From NCBI GenBank assembly GCA_946629525.1, contig CAMOXU010000007.1, positions 1 through 46,012 of the forward strand: a stretch of 46,012 bases of DNA, read 5' to 3'. The translations under genes and the position numbers were made by a program. This document shows positions 15,523 through 23,878 of the stretch, piece after piece. The number at the start of each line of letters is the position of its first letter. The stretch's first letter is position 1. Under the pieces are notes generated by a model. That model saw only the letters and a list, made by a program, of their open reading frames with translations. It had not been told where the DNA came from and made no database searches. This stretch comes from an uncultured Clostridia bacterium (GTDB lineage: Bacteria > Bacillota > Clostridia > Lachnospirales > Lachnospiraceae).

Positions 15523-16462
15523 AAAGTGAATGTGAACGATTCTCTGTTCCTGCCGCGCCGCTCAGGGCGTCAGGCAGCTCTTTCCGCACAGTCTGATCCA
15601 GGTGGACATCCAGCTGATTGACCGGGATCTCAATGCCGTTCTCGTCGAACAGCAGCTTGACGTGCTCGGTCACGTACCATTTTGTCGCCAGATAATCCGA
15701 TCCGGGGCAGAAGCCGTACCCGCCGAGGCGGACGCCGCTGTCTCCGAGATCATCGACGAAGATCGTGACCGGCTGCGTTTCGAGGACGGTCGGGCAGGTG
15801 CGGAAGGCCTGCTCGAAGACTTCCTTCGCACGTCTGAGATCGGCATGATAACTGACGCTGACGAAGATATCGACGCGGCGCTCCCTGATCATGCTTGCAT
15901 TGGTGACGGCAATACTTGAGAGAATGCCGTTCGGGATCGTGATGATCCGGTTGTCGAGTGTCTGGATCGTCGTATAGACGAGGCCGATGCTCTGGACGAC
16001 ACCGTCGCCGTGGGCGCAGCTGATGTAATCGCCGACTTTGTAGGGACGCATGACGAGGAGCAGTACGCCGCCTGCAAAGTGCGACAGACTTTCCTGCATG
16101 GCCAGCACGACGGCCAGAGCTGCAGAGCCCATCATCGTGAGAAGGGAAGCCGTGCTGAATCCGAGCTCTCCTACGATGACAAAGACAAGCGCAAAGTAAA
16201 GCAGTACGTTTGCAAGAGAATGTGCAAAGCGCTGGAACGTGACATCGCCGCTGGCCTTCAACGTGGTCTTGTCGATCACTTTCAGAAGGCCCTTGATCAG
16301 CTTCCGCCCGATCAGATAAATGATGAGCGCGATCACGAGACGGAACAGGAACGTCTGGATCTCAGGCATGTGATCCTGTATTGCGTTGACGGTCTTGGAA
16401 ACATTTTCTACAACTTCTTCTGTCTGTTCCGCCGCCTGGTTCGTATAGAATATATATTGCAT
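15521..16462 (-). CDS. mscS: Small-conductance mechanosensitive channel, MscS family
   Basis: 313 aa. An N-terminal periplasmic stretch with three hydrophobic helices leads into the pore helix TM3, here SLLTMMGSAALAVVLAMQESLSHFAGGVLLLV, with the Gly/Ala packing typical of MscS. The beta domain follows with RPYKVGDYISC, IGLVYTTIQTLDNRIITIPNG and the alpha-beta C-terminal cage domain to about residue 295. It opens under membrane tension and releases solutes after osmotic downshock. ATG at 16462 is chosen because GGAGG lies 7 nt before it. It stands alone; the upstream 347 nt lead to the divergent BI-1 gene. Confidence 0.9.
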   Translation of the reverse strand: MQYIFYTNQAAEQTEEVVENVSKTVNAIQDHMPEIQTFLFRLVIALIIYLIGRKLIKGLLKVIDKTTLKASGDVTFQRFAHSLANVLLYFALVFVIVGELGFSTASLLTMMGSAALAVVLAMQESLSHFAGGVLLLVMRPYKVGDYISCAHGDGVVQSIGLVYTTIQTLDNRIITIPNGILSSIAVTNASMIRERRVDIFVSVSYHADLRRAKEVFEQAFRTCPTVLETQPVTIFVDDLGDSGVRLGGYGFCPGSDYLATKWYVTEHVKLLFDENGIEIPVNQLDVHLDQTVRKELPDALSGAAGTENRSHSL

Positions 16463-16682
16463 AAAACCTCCGTGAAAGCTTAGCTGCTGTGCAGATCGCA
16501 AAAAGTCAGAGAATGAAAGCTTCAGGAATTCATTATGGCCTCATCCGTGCGGTTTTACAAGAACAGCTTTCGGAAATCATAGCACGGGAAAGTGTTCAGT
16601 CTGTGTCCTGCGTCTCAAAAAGAACAGTACAAAAGCAGGCGGGAGGCGGGGAGTGAACACAAAGTTTTCATGATTCCCGTCC

Positions 16683-16710
16683 TTGACGGAGGAATTGAAT
16701 GTGATACTAT
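16683..16710 (+). promoter_or_regulatory. Promoter of the BI-1 gene
   Basis: TTGACG at 16683-16688, a 16-bp spacer and TACTAT at 16705-16710. The leader carries a hairpin at 16746-16772 (TGTGCAG...CTGCACA). The rest of the 347-nt gap between mscS and this gene shows nothing else. Confidence 0.5.
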
Positions 16711-16809
16711 AGATGTAACGAGGTGTATTTGACCAAACTTATATATGTGCAGCCGGCATGCGGCCTGCACATGCATGCCATATAAAGAGTATATAAAGGA
16801 GGAAGAAAA

Positions 16810-17715
16810 ATGGCTGATTTCAGAGGAAACGGCCCCGACAATAACGGAGGCAATTTCAATTACTATAATTCCCAGAGCGGGAACAACACAGGAAATTATA
16901 ACTATGGCCCGCAGAACGGGAACTACAACATGCCGAACGGGAATCCTTCCGGAGGATATCAGTATAACGGCGCAAATGCCAGCTTCGGCAACTACGATAT
17001 GAGCGGTTTTGAAAAGAACACGGCCTATGCCGGGGAGAGGATCTCCCTCAGCAGATATACGGCGATGACCTATCTCTGGATGGCGGCAGGACTTTTCCTT
17101 ACCTTCGCGATCTCTTTCGGGCTCTACAGATCCGGAATCATGTACAGCCTGATCTCAAGCGGACTTCTGCTTCCGCTCATGATCGCGGCGACCATCGCGG
17201 AGCTTGCGCTGGTGTTCATCCTTTCCGCAAGGATCACAAAGATGTCCATCGGCGGGGCAAGAGTGATGTTCTTCGCATATGCCGCGGTCAACGGGCTGAC
17301 GCTGTCCCTGTACTTTGTACGCTTCAACGTGACGATCCTTGTCTTTGCGTTCGCTGCGACAGCGGTCCTCTTCGCACTTATGGCGGGAGCGAGCCTGATC
17401 TTTAATCTTCAGCTCGACTCGATCCGTCCGGTGCTGTTCTTCGGACTGCTGGGACTGATCATTTTCGGTATCCTCGGCATGTTCCTGAATCTCGGAGTGC
17501 TCAATATTGCGCTCTGCTATGTCGGGATCGCGGTCTTCATGGGCTACACAGCCTATGATACGGCCAAGATCAAGAATCTGTATGCCGTCTACAGCGGACG
17601 GGATACGGCCATGCTGCAGAAGGCATCGATCTTCGCGGCTCTTCAGCTGTATCTTGACTTCATCAACCTGCTTCTCTACATCGTTCGCCTTTTCGGCAGC
17701 AGAAGCAGCGACTGA
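16810..17715 (+). CDS. Bax inhibitor-1 (BI-1/YccA) family membrane protein
   Basis: 301 aa. The first 75 residues are hydrophilic and very rich in Asn, Gly and Tyr (GNNTGNYNYGPQNGNYN), an added low-complexity cytoplasmic tail. Seven transmembrane segments follow from about residue 95, including YTAMTYLWMAAGLFLTFAIS, VMFFAYAAVNGLTLSLYF and the last ones with MGYTAYDTAKIKNLYAVYS and LQLYLDFINLLLYIVRLFG. The acidic residues in the late helices are those that gate the Ca2+ leak in characterised BI-1 proteins. AAGGAGGAAG lies before the ATG. A strong terminator ends the gene. Confidence 0.9.
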   Translation: MADFRGNGPDNNGGNFNYYNSQSGNNTGNYNYGPQNGNYNMPNGNPSGGYQYNGANASFGNYDMSGFEKNTAYAGERISLSRYTAMTYLWMAAGLFLTFAISFGLYRSGIMYSLISSGLLLPLMIAATIAELALVFILSARITKMSIGGARVMFFAYAAVNGLTLSLYFVRFNVTILVFAFAATAVLFALMAGASLIFNLQLDSIRPVLFFGLLGLIIFGILGMFLNLGVLNIALCYVGIAVFMGYTAYDTAKIKNLYAVYSGRDTAMLQKASIFAALQLYLDFINLLLYIVRLFGSRSSD

Positions 17716-17749
17716 TCCCGCGATCGGATCGATTGAACAGGTTATGACC

Positions 17750-17791
17750 AAAAGGAGGGGACTGTCCCGGATGGGACAGTCCCCTCCTTTT
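17750..17791 (+). terminator. Strong terminator of the BI-1 gene
   Basis: AAAAGGAGGGGACTGTCCC pairs perfectly with GGGACAGTCCCCTCCTTTT around a GGAT loop. Confidence 0.9.
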
Positions 17792-17814
17792 CTCACTCTA
17801 TAGGAAATAGGCTC

Positions 17815-17970
17815 TTGCGAAACGCTCCGCGAGGGTGCCTGGACCTTTCAACCTTGAAAAGAGACCGCCTCTGCGATATAATCGACCTGTATTGTCATCG
17901 CAGACGGTATCGTTCCCCGGCGTTTGATCGGACGGGAGAGGGTATATACCTGCGGTACAGCGTTTCGCAA
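17815..17970. repeat. Family A element, copy 3 (short form)
   Basis: TTGCGAAACGCT at 17815-17826 is repeated inverted as AGCGTTTCGCAA at 17959-17970. Reading leftward, the right end (TTGCGAAACGCTGTAC) matches copy 1. A promoter lies between the arms. Confidence 0.55.
17854..17882 (+). promoter_or_regulatory. Promoter within element A3, for the Bmp lipoprotein
   Basis: TTGAAA at 17854-17859, a 17-bp spacer and TATAAT at 17877-17882. The lipoprotein ATG is 129 nt downstream. Confidence 0.6.
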
Positions 17971-18010
17971 ACGCCTGATGGGTGCAGGATACGAAAGGAG
18001 GATCACAGGT

Positions 18011-19099
18011 ATGAGACAAAAAGTGCAATATATCATCCTGAGTGCGCTCCTTATTCTGTCGATGACAGCCTGCGGTCTTAAAAGCACAAGCCCCCGATAC
18101 GGACTCGTCACCGACAGCTCGGGAGTCGGGAAGACCGGTGCGAATGCGGATATTATGAACACACTCCTCCAGATCGGGAAGCAGAAGGAGAATGAGGCAA
18201 GGGCCTACGAGTCCGCTACAGACAGAGCATCGGATCTGGACGCGCAGTTCGACCAGGCGGCCAGAGACGGAGCCGGATTGGTATTTGCCTGCGGCGATCG
18301 GGCGGGGGAAGCACTGCTTCGGTCGCAGAGTGAGCACAGGAAAGTCAGATACGCGCTGATCGGTGACTATGCGGGATCGGAGGAGCTGCATCTTGAAAGC
18401 AACGCGATGAGATGCGTCTTCCGATATGAGGACATGGGCTTCGTCGCGGGATATGTAGCCGTCATGAGCGGCTACCGGTCTCTCGCCTTCGTGGCCGGTT
18501 CGTATGACGATATGTCGAAGCGGATCGTCAGCGGATATGTGCAGGGCGCCGAGTACGCGGCGGAAAAGCTGCACCTTGAGGAGAACGCCGTGAGCGTCCT
18601 GGGGACCTACGCGGGCAGGGCTGAGCTCACACCGCTCCGCATGGCGGACGCGCTGGCTTTTTACAACAGCGGTGCGGAGATCGTCATGGGGGTCGGAAAA
18701 AACATGTCTGCCGCGGTCTCGAAGGCAGCCGAGTATGCGGAGCGAATGTTCATCTCGACGGATGTCGACCTGTCGGCGACGGATAAGAACTGCATTTTCA
18801 GCGCATGTCCGGTCTATTCCGGGGCGGTGAACACAGTTGTTAAGTACTATGAGACTAAGGATGCCTTCCCGGAAGGGAAGACGATCGAGTGCGGAATCAC
18901 AGAGGATGCCGTGGGCCTGGCTGCGGATTATACCAAGCTCCGCACTTTTACAGATGATAACTTCCGGACGCTCAAATCGGATATCAATGAGGGGAAAGCA
19001 GTGATATCACCCGAGGAGGCGACCAAAGGAAATGCATATGTCTCGTTCAGGATCGTGAATGCGCCGTCTTCGGAGGAGAGTACGGGCAGCGCTTCATAG
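18011..19099 (+). CDS. Bmp/PnrA-like substrate-binding lipoprotein
   Basis: 362 aa. The signal peptide ends with the lipobox LSMTAC, so Cys21 is lipidated. The mature part fits the Bmp family of periplasmic-type nucleoside-binding proteins: RYGLVTDSSGVGKTGANADI near the start, GAGLVFACGDRAGEALL, a V-A-G-Y-V-A-V-M-S helix after the FRYEDMGF motif, and the second lobe AEIVMGVGKNMSAAVSKAAEY with FISTDVDLSATDKN. Family members bind purine nucleosides or similar ligands for an ABC transporter. No ATPase or permease genes follow, so it is an orphan receptor here. AAAGGAGG precedes ATG 18011. It is followed by two flavodoxin-fold genes. Confidence 0.83.
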   Translation: MRQKVQYIILSALLILSMTACGLKSTSPRYGLVTDSSGVGKTGANADIMNTLLQIGKQKENEARAYESATDRASDLDAQFDQAARDGAGLVFACGDRAGEALLRSQSEHRKVRYALIGDYAGSEELHLESNAMRCVFRYEDMGFVAGYVAVMSGYRSLAFVAGSYDDMSKRIVSGYVQGAEYAAEKLHLEENAVSVLGTYAGRAELTPLRMADALAFYNSGAEIVMGVGKNMSAAVSKAAEYAERMFISTDVDLSATDKNCIFSACPVYSGAVNTVVKYYETKDAFPEGKTIECGITEDAVGLAADYTKLRTFTDDNFRTLKSDINEGKAVISPEEATKGNAYVSFRIVNAPSSEESTGSAS

Positions 19100-19133
19100 A
19101 GATGTATGGCGGATTGAAGGGGTTCTTTACTTT

Positions 19134-19631
19134 ATGAGATTTATCATAGCGGATATTCCCGGCGCAGAGGTGAGGAGACTCTACCCGGGAGATGAGAATT
19201 TTATTCTTGCGGAGGATGAGTGCGATGCGCATCCGTGCATCGGCTGCATGAAGTGCTGGATCAGCGACCTTTCTGACTGTGTGATTCGGGATGGATTTTC
19301 CGGAATGATCGATAAGTTCAGGGCCTGCACGGAGCTGGTCATCCTGTCCAGGTGTGTATACGGCGGCTTCAGTCCGTTCGTGAAGAACGCTGTTGACAGG
19401 CTTTTCCCGATCTTCTTCCACAGTCTGGAGATGAGAGACGGCAATACGGCTTTTCAGTCAGGGATCGAGAATCCGATCGAGATGACAGTCTGCCTGTATG
19501 ATGCCCGCGATGAAAATGAAGAGCACACCGCGGAGGACTACGCAAGACATCTTGCCGCGTCTTTTGAGGCTTCCGGAATCTCGGTCGCCTTCTTCGAAAA
19601 TGTAACGACATTGGAAGGAGGTGACGAATGA
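19134..19631 (+). CDS. Flavodoxin-fold oxidoreductase, NADPH-dependent FMN reductase-like
   Basis: 165 aa. The first strand is MRFIIADIPG, then a DAHPCIGCMKCWISDLSDC element like the Cys-rich loop of iron-sulfur flavoproteins, DKFRACTELVILSRCVYGGFSPFVKNAVDRLFP (flavin loop and following helix), and a C-terminal helix. The N-terminal phosphate loop (usually G-S-P-R) is missing from this protein but present in its neighbour, so the two may act as a split or heteromeric flavoprotein (inference). ATG at 19134 is preceded by a weak AAGGGG. The stop overlaps the start of the next gene by 4 nt. Confidence 0.75.
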   Translation: MRFIIADIPGAEVRRLYPGDENFILAEDECDAHPCIGCMKCWISDLSDCVIRDGFSGMIDKFRACTELVILSRCVYGGFSPFVKNAVDRLFPIFFHSLEMRDGNTAFQSGIENPIEMTVCLYDARDENEEHTAEDYARHLAASFEASGISVAFFENVTTLEGGDE

Positions 19632-20290
19632 AAGCTGCACTGATTAACGGGAGTCCGAAGGTCAATGTTGACGGCAACGATTCATCGGTCTCCTATGAGA
19701 TGCTTCAGATCGCAAAGAGATATCTGAGGCGCAGACATGTCCACAATATGGAGGAATTCCATATCAAGACAGGGATCCTCGGAGAGAAGGAGATGCAAAG
19801 GCTCATGGAGTGCGATGTCTGGCTCTTCTCTTTTCCGGTCTACTCGGGAAGCGTTCCGTCCCACCTGCTCAGAGTTCTCATGGAGATCGAACAGTATCTC
19901 CGGAAGATGAGGAGCCGGAAGGATTACGAGGAGAAAATGATCCATATCTACGCGATCGCGAACGGAGGGCTTTTTGAGGGAACGGAGGCCCGGTATGCAC
20001 TGGAAGTCATTGAACACTGGTGCGTCGAGTGCGGACTGATCTGGGGATCCGCGATCGGTCTTGGGGGAAGCCCCGCGATCACCCGCTCGTCGATCCTCCC
20101 GTTCGGGATCCGCAGATGGCGGTCCCTCGGAAGGGCGATGAGTGCCTTTTCCCTCTCGATCGCCAGCGGGATGTCGACCGGGTTTTTCTTCTGTTCTCCG
20201 GATATTTCGAAAAAAGCGTATGTCAACGGCCTGAACCGCTTCTACAGGAGAATGAGGCGGGAGAGGGAGAACGAGACCATAATCATTTAG
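19628..20290 (+). CDS. Flavodoxin-fold NAD(P)H oxidoreductase, partner of the preceding gene
   Basis: 220 aa. The N-terminus MKAALINGSPKVNVDGNDSS is the FMN phosphate loop. A YSGSVPSHLLRVLMEIE segment (about residues 73-90) forms the flavin loop and the ISOALLOXAZINE-side helix. A middle IYAIANGGLFEG is like the NADPH-dependent FMN reductase core. The last 50 residues are basic and not diagnostic. The gene overlaps the previous one by ATGA with AAGGAGGTGA at the overlap, so both are made together. Acceptor unknown. Confidence 0.75.
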   Translation: MKAALINGSPKVNVDGNDSSVSYEMLQIAKRYLRRRHVHNMEEFHIKTGILGEKEMQRLMECDVWLFSFPVYSGSVPSHLLRVLMEIEQYLRKMRSRKDYEEKMIHIYAIANGGLFEGTEARYALEVIEHWCVECGLIWGSAIGLGGSPAITRSSILPFGIRRWRSLGRAMSAFSLSIASGMSTGFFFCSPDISKKAYVNGLNRFYRRMRRERENETIII

Positions 20291-20395
20291 GTACAGAAAA
20301 AAGAGACGCGGCAGTCTGAGACTGCCGTGCCGGGTCGGGAGCCGCACGGAATTGATGCTTTTTCAGGAAATCATCAATTTACGGGCGGCTTCCGT

Positions 20396-20492
20396 TTTAT
20401 CTCAGTGGGGAAGACCCCCGCTTCTATAAGCGGGGGATAGGTCAATATCCTGCTCGTCTCAGTGGCGGGTTTCAATCCCCCACTGAGATAAA
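20396..20492. repeat. Family C element, copy 1 (IS200/IS605-like hairpin element)
   Basis: A 15-bp perfect inverted repeat, TTTATCTCAGTGGGG (20396-20410) and CCCCACTGAGATAAA (20478-20492), encloses two more hairpins: CCCCCGCTTCTATAAGCGGGGG, and CAGTGGCGGG...CCCCCACTG, which competes with the outer pair. About 45 bp recur at the end of the window (45957 on). The form recalls the structured ends and omega-RNA part of IS200/IS605 TnpB elements. No transposase or tnpB is present, so it would be a solo or non-autonomous copy. The 8-bp inverted repeat AATTGATG/CATCAATT at 20350-20379 lies just before it, and a hairpin CGGCAGTCT/AGACTGCCG at 20312-20330 follows the flavoprotein stop. Confidence 0.6.
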
Positions 20493-20493
20493 C

Positions 20494-20578
20494 GCCTCCG
20501 GCGGATCGCAGCCGCGCAAAAAGGAAGGTGCTTCGCACCATGCGCGGCGCGGCAAGAACGCTGAGGCGTTCTTGAATT
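20494..20578 (+). repeat. Family B structured repeat, copy 2
   Basis: GCCGCGCA (20511-20518) pairs with TGCGCGGC (20541-20548) around the hairpin GGTGCTTCGCACC. A second stem AAGAACGC/GCGTTCTT (20554-20572) follows. It abuts element C1 directly. The gap from 20579 to the TRAP gene holds no clear promoter beyond a lone TATACT at 20656. Confidence 0.75.
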
Positions 20579-20739
20579 TACGGCCTTTCGGTATAATGCG
20601 GAAGGACGCCTGGGCTTTGCTGAATAATTTCAGTGGAAAAGAAAACCTTATTATTGTATACTTTTAACTATGGCAGCTTTAATACCCTAACATGGCAAAG
20701 TGTAAAAGACATCAAAAGCTCAGGAAAGGAGAGATCACA

Positions 20740-21702
20740 TTGAAGGCATTTAGAAGAGCAGTTGCAGTATTTGCCGCATTTGTCTGCGTGGTCGCACTGG
20801 CTGGGTGCGGCGGAGGAGGACGCCTCATGATGGGGACCGGCGGAACGGCCGGTACGTATTATGCTTACGGCGGAATCCTGGCGCAATACATGAAGAAGCA
20901 GGCAGGCATCAGTGTGACGGCAGTATCGACCGGAGGATCCAAGGTCAACATTCAGAGTATTCAGGACGGAGATTACCAGCTCGGAACCGTTCAGTCCGAT
21001 ATCATGACTTATGCATGGAACGGAGTGAAGGCGTTCGAGACAGAGGGAGCGACCCATGATTTCCGCGTGATCGGAGGACTCTACGCGGAGACCGTTCAGC
21101 TGATCACGATGAATGCGGAGATCCGGAGCGTTGAGGACCTGAAGGGAAAGAGCGTCTCGATCGGCGCGCCCGGCTCCGGTGTCTACTATAACGCGATGGA
21201 TGTACTCGAAGGCGCGGGCATTTCCACCGACGACATCAAACCGCAGTACCAGAGCTTTGAGGACAGTAAGGAAGCGCTGAAGGACGGAAAGATCGACGCC
21301 GCTTTCATCGTGGCAGGTGCGCCGACGTCGGCGATCACCGAGCTCGCGACGACCAACGGAGTCTATCTCATCCCGATCGACGGTGAACTTCAGGCCAAAG
21401 TCATGGAAGCCTGCCCGTACTATACGCCGATGATCCTTCCCGCCGGGACTTATCCGGGACAGGACGAGGATATCGAGACGATCACGGTCAAGGCGACGCT
21501 GATCGTTGCGGATTATGTCAGCGAGGAGGATGTCTACGCGATGACGGCTGCGATCTTCGATCACATCGATGAGATCGCGCTTGAAAATGCAAAGGGTGCA
21601 GAGCTCTCCCTCGAGAATGCAACGGACGGAATTTCTGTCCCGTTCCATGCCGGTGCAGCCCGCTACTACGCCGAGCACGGCATCACAGTAGCGACTGAAT
21701 AA
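20740..21702 (+). CDS. TAXI-family TRAP transporter substrate-binding lipoprotein
   Basis: 320 aa from a TTG start. TTG 20740 is preferred to ATG 20692 because AAAGGAGAG lies 7 nt upstream and the signal peptide then begins KAFRRAVAVFAAF and ends at the lipobox LAGC (Cys23). The TAXI signature GTGGTAGTYYAYGGILAQY follows at once, then STGGSKVNIQSIQDGDYQLGTVQSDIM and SVSIGAPGSGVYYNA. It captures the substrate outside the membrane and delivers it to the fused permease next door. The ligand of TAXI proteins cannot be read from sequence. The gene is 31 nt upstream of the permease and in the same operon. Confidence 0.92.
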   Translation: MKAFRRAVAVFAAFVCVVALAGCGGGGRLMMGTGGTAGTYYAYGGILAQYMKKQAGISVTAVSTGGSKVNIQSIQDGDYQLGTVQSDIMTYAWNGVKAFETEGATHDFRVIGGLYAETVQLITMNAEIRSVEDLKGKSVSIGAPGSGVYYNAMDVLEGAGISTDDIKPQYQSFEDSKEALKDGKIDAAFIVAGAPTSAITELATTNGVYLIPIDGELQAKVMEACPYYTPMILPAGTYPGQDEDIETITVKATLIVADYVSEEDVYAMTAAIFDHIDEIALENAKGAELSLENATDGISVPFHAGAARYYAEHGITVATE

Positions 21703-21733
21703 CTGCAGAGAGAAGAGAAAGGGGGATATATCA

Positions 21734-23677
21734 TTGAGCAATAATCAGAATGATTATACAAAGACACAGCTGGACGACGATCTTGATGCCGTGATGCGGA
21801 AGTATGACCGCGAATCAAACACCAGGATCTGGCAGGGAACGCCCCGTCTGATCGAGAGAATTATTCTTGCAGGCTTTTCTCTGTTCTGCATATACGTTAC
21901 ATTGTTCGCGACCTTCCTTGAGGAGATCAGACTTACGTCCTTTATGGCTCTGATCGTTCTTCTGGGCTTTCTCACATATCCGGCGAAGAAGGGTATGCAG
22001 AAGGTCAACTATATGCCGTGGTACGATATCGTACTCATGGTGGCAGGCACAGGTTCCTTCCTGTACTACACATTCAACGCGCTGACGATCATCCAGCAGG
22101 GAACGCGCTTTACGACGATCCAGATCATCATCGGTGTCGTCGGTGTCATTGCCCTGATGGAGGTCACGAGAAGATCCGTCGGCTGGCCGATCCTCATCGT
22201 GGCGGCGGCATTTGTCATCTACGCACTCGCCTACGGACTTACGAACCCGGATTTCTTCGGACGCGTGCGGTATCTGATCCGCAACCTTTTCTACACAAAA
22301 GAAGGAATCATGTCGACTCCGATCAATGTCTGCTCGAAGTATATCGTCGTGTTCATTGTCTTCGGAGCCTTCCTTGAACGGACAGGGATCTCCGATTTCT
22401 TCATCAGCCTCGCCAACTGCGTGGCAGGCCGCTACGCGGGCGGACCGGCAAAGGTCGCGGTCATCTCCTCCGCTCTCTGCGGAATGGTCTCCGGCTCCTC
22501 CGTCGGCAATACAGTGACGACGGGATCCGTCACGATCCCGATGATGAAGGATACAGGATATAAGCCGGAATTTGCCGGCGCTGTCGAGGCGGCTGCTTCC
22601 ACGGGCGGACAGATCATGCCTCCGATCATGGGCGCTGCGGCTTTCCTCATGGCAGACTTTGTCGGCGTGCCGTATTCGAACATTATCGTGCGCGCGATCC
22701 TGCCGGCAGTTCTGTATTTTACGGGTATTTTCATTTCCGTGCATCTCGAGGCGAAGAGACTCGGTCTCAAGGGCATCCCGAAGGAAAAGCTTCCGAGGTT
22801 CGGCGATCTGATCAAAAAGATCTACCTGCTGCTTCCGCTCGTCATGCTTGTCATCTGGGTCTCCGGAAATATGATGACCATGCAGCGCGCGGCTTCCTTC
22901 GCGATCCTGCTCACGATCGCTGTCGGCCTCGTTGACAGCGAGAACCGCATTACTCCGCTCAAGGTCTTTGAAGCCCTTGAGGCCGGCGGACGCGGCACGA
23001 TCACAGTCGGAGCGGCCTGCGGCGTTGCGGGTATCATCTCCGGCACGATCACGATGACCGGTCTCGCGAACGAGCTGATCAATGCGATCGTCAATGTTGC
23101 GGGAGACAAGCTGATCATTGCGCTCGTCCTCACCATGCTCTGCTGCATCGTTCTCGGCATGGGTGTCCCGACGACGGCGAACTACTGCATCATGGCCGCT
23201 ACTTGCGCGCCGATCCTGATCCGCATGGGCGTTCCGACACTGGCAGCCCACTTCTTCGTATTCTACTTCGGTATCGTTGCGGACATCACGCCGCCGGTCG
23301 CCCTTGCAGCCTATGCAGGCTCTGCGATCGCAAAGAGTAATCCGATGAAGACGGCTTTCAACGCGTCAAGACTTGCGATCGCGGTCTTCATTGTTCCCTA
23401 TGTATTCGCGTACTCACCGTCCATGCTTCTCATTGATACGAACGCGATAGAGGTCATCCGGATTTCCGTGACTTCCCTGATCGGTATCTTCGGTGTTTCC
23501 TCCGGACTGGAAGGATATCTGTTCGCGAAGATGAATCCGGTCATCCGCATTGCCTTCGTTGCCGGAGGCCTGATGCTGATCGTCCCGTCCCTTCTGACGG
23601 ACCTCATCGGCCTGGGAATCATTGCGGCTTCATGCGTGTTCCAGTTCACAATGGGCAAAAAGGCTGTTGCTGCCTGA
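21734..23677 (+). CDS. TRAP transporter fused permease (DctQM type), TAXI class
   Basis: 647 aa. The N-terminal third has about four spans that correspond to the small DctQ part; the rest is the large DctM-type membrane domain of about 12 spans with re-entrant hairpins. Typical stretches are GAFLERTGISDFFISLANCVAGRYAGGPAKVAVISSALCGMVSGSSVGNTVTTG (split here by function, near residues 213-265), STGGQIMPPIMGAAAF, GMGVPTTANYCIMA and ADITPPVALAAYAGS. It imports the substrate with Na+ or H+. Like its partner it starts with TTG, with AAGGGGG 8 nt upstream. No other start is as well placed. Confidence 0.93.
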   Translation: MSNNQNDYTKTQLDDDLDAVMRKYDRESNTRIWQGTPRLIERIILAGFSLFCIYVTLFATFLEEIRLTSFMALIVLLGFLTYPAKKGMQKVNYMPWYDIVLMVAGTGSFLYYTFNALTIIQQGTRFTTIQIIIGVVGVIALMEVTRRSVGWPILIVAAAFVIYALAYGLTNPDFFGRVRYLIRNLFYTKEGIMSTPINVCSKYIVVFIVFGAFLERTGISDFFISLANCVAGRYAGGPAKVAVISSALCGMVSGSSVGNTVTTGSVTIPMMKDTGYKPEFAGAVEAAASTGGQIMPPIMGAAAFLMADFVGVPYSNIIVRAILPAVLYFTGIFISVHLEAKRLGLKGIPKEKLPRFGDLIKKIYLLLPLVMLVIWVSGNMMTMQRAASFAILLTIAVGLVDSENRITPLKVFEALEAGGRGTITVGAACGVAGIISGTITMTGLANELINAIVNVAGDKLIIALVLTMLCCIVLGMGVPTTANYCIMAATCAPILIRMGVPTLAAHFFVFYFGIVADITPPVALAAYAGSAIAKSNPMKTAFNASRLAIAVFIVPYVFAYSPSMLLIDTNAIEVIRISVTSLIGIFGVSSGLEGYLFAKMNPVIRIAFVAGGLMLIVPSLLTDLIGLGIIAASCVFQFTMGKKAVAA

Positions 23678-23696
23678 GATCAGGATGTTGTGCCGG

Positions 23697-23810
23697 AGAC
23701 TGAGCACCAGGATATAAGCTGCTGTGAAAGAGACTGAGCACCAAAGATATAAGCTGCTGTGAAAGAGACTGAGCACCAAAGATATAAGATGCTATGAAAG
23801 AGACTGAGCG
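23697..23810 (+). repeat. Three and a third tandem repeats of 34-35 bp
   Basis: Units start at 23697, 23731 and 23766 and a partial one at 23801, with core AGACTGAGCACCAAAGATAT then AAGCTGCTGTGAAAG. They fill the gap between the TRAP permease and the potassium channel. In the last unit GTGAAAG has become ATGAAAG, creating an in-frame ATG at 23794. Confidence 0.85.
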
Positions 23811-23854
23811 TAAAAAGCAGAAAAAGAAAAACCGGATCGAACAGTCTGAAAGGC

Positions 23855-23878
23855 AGAGAGGCGTATTAATGCGCCTCT
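23855..23878 (+). promoter_or_regulatory. Hairpin enclosing the K+ channel start codon
   Basis: AGAGGCG at 23857-23863 pairs with CGCCTCT at 23872-23878. The ribosome-binding site is in the stem and ATG 23869 is in the loop, so translation could be limited by the fold. No known regulator is implied. Confidence 0.4.

Noticed and set aside
21815-23251. Leftward open frame of 478 codons across the TRAP permease
   Set aside because: It is the antisense shadow of a clear TRAP permease and has shadow-like composition.
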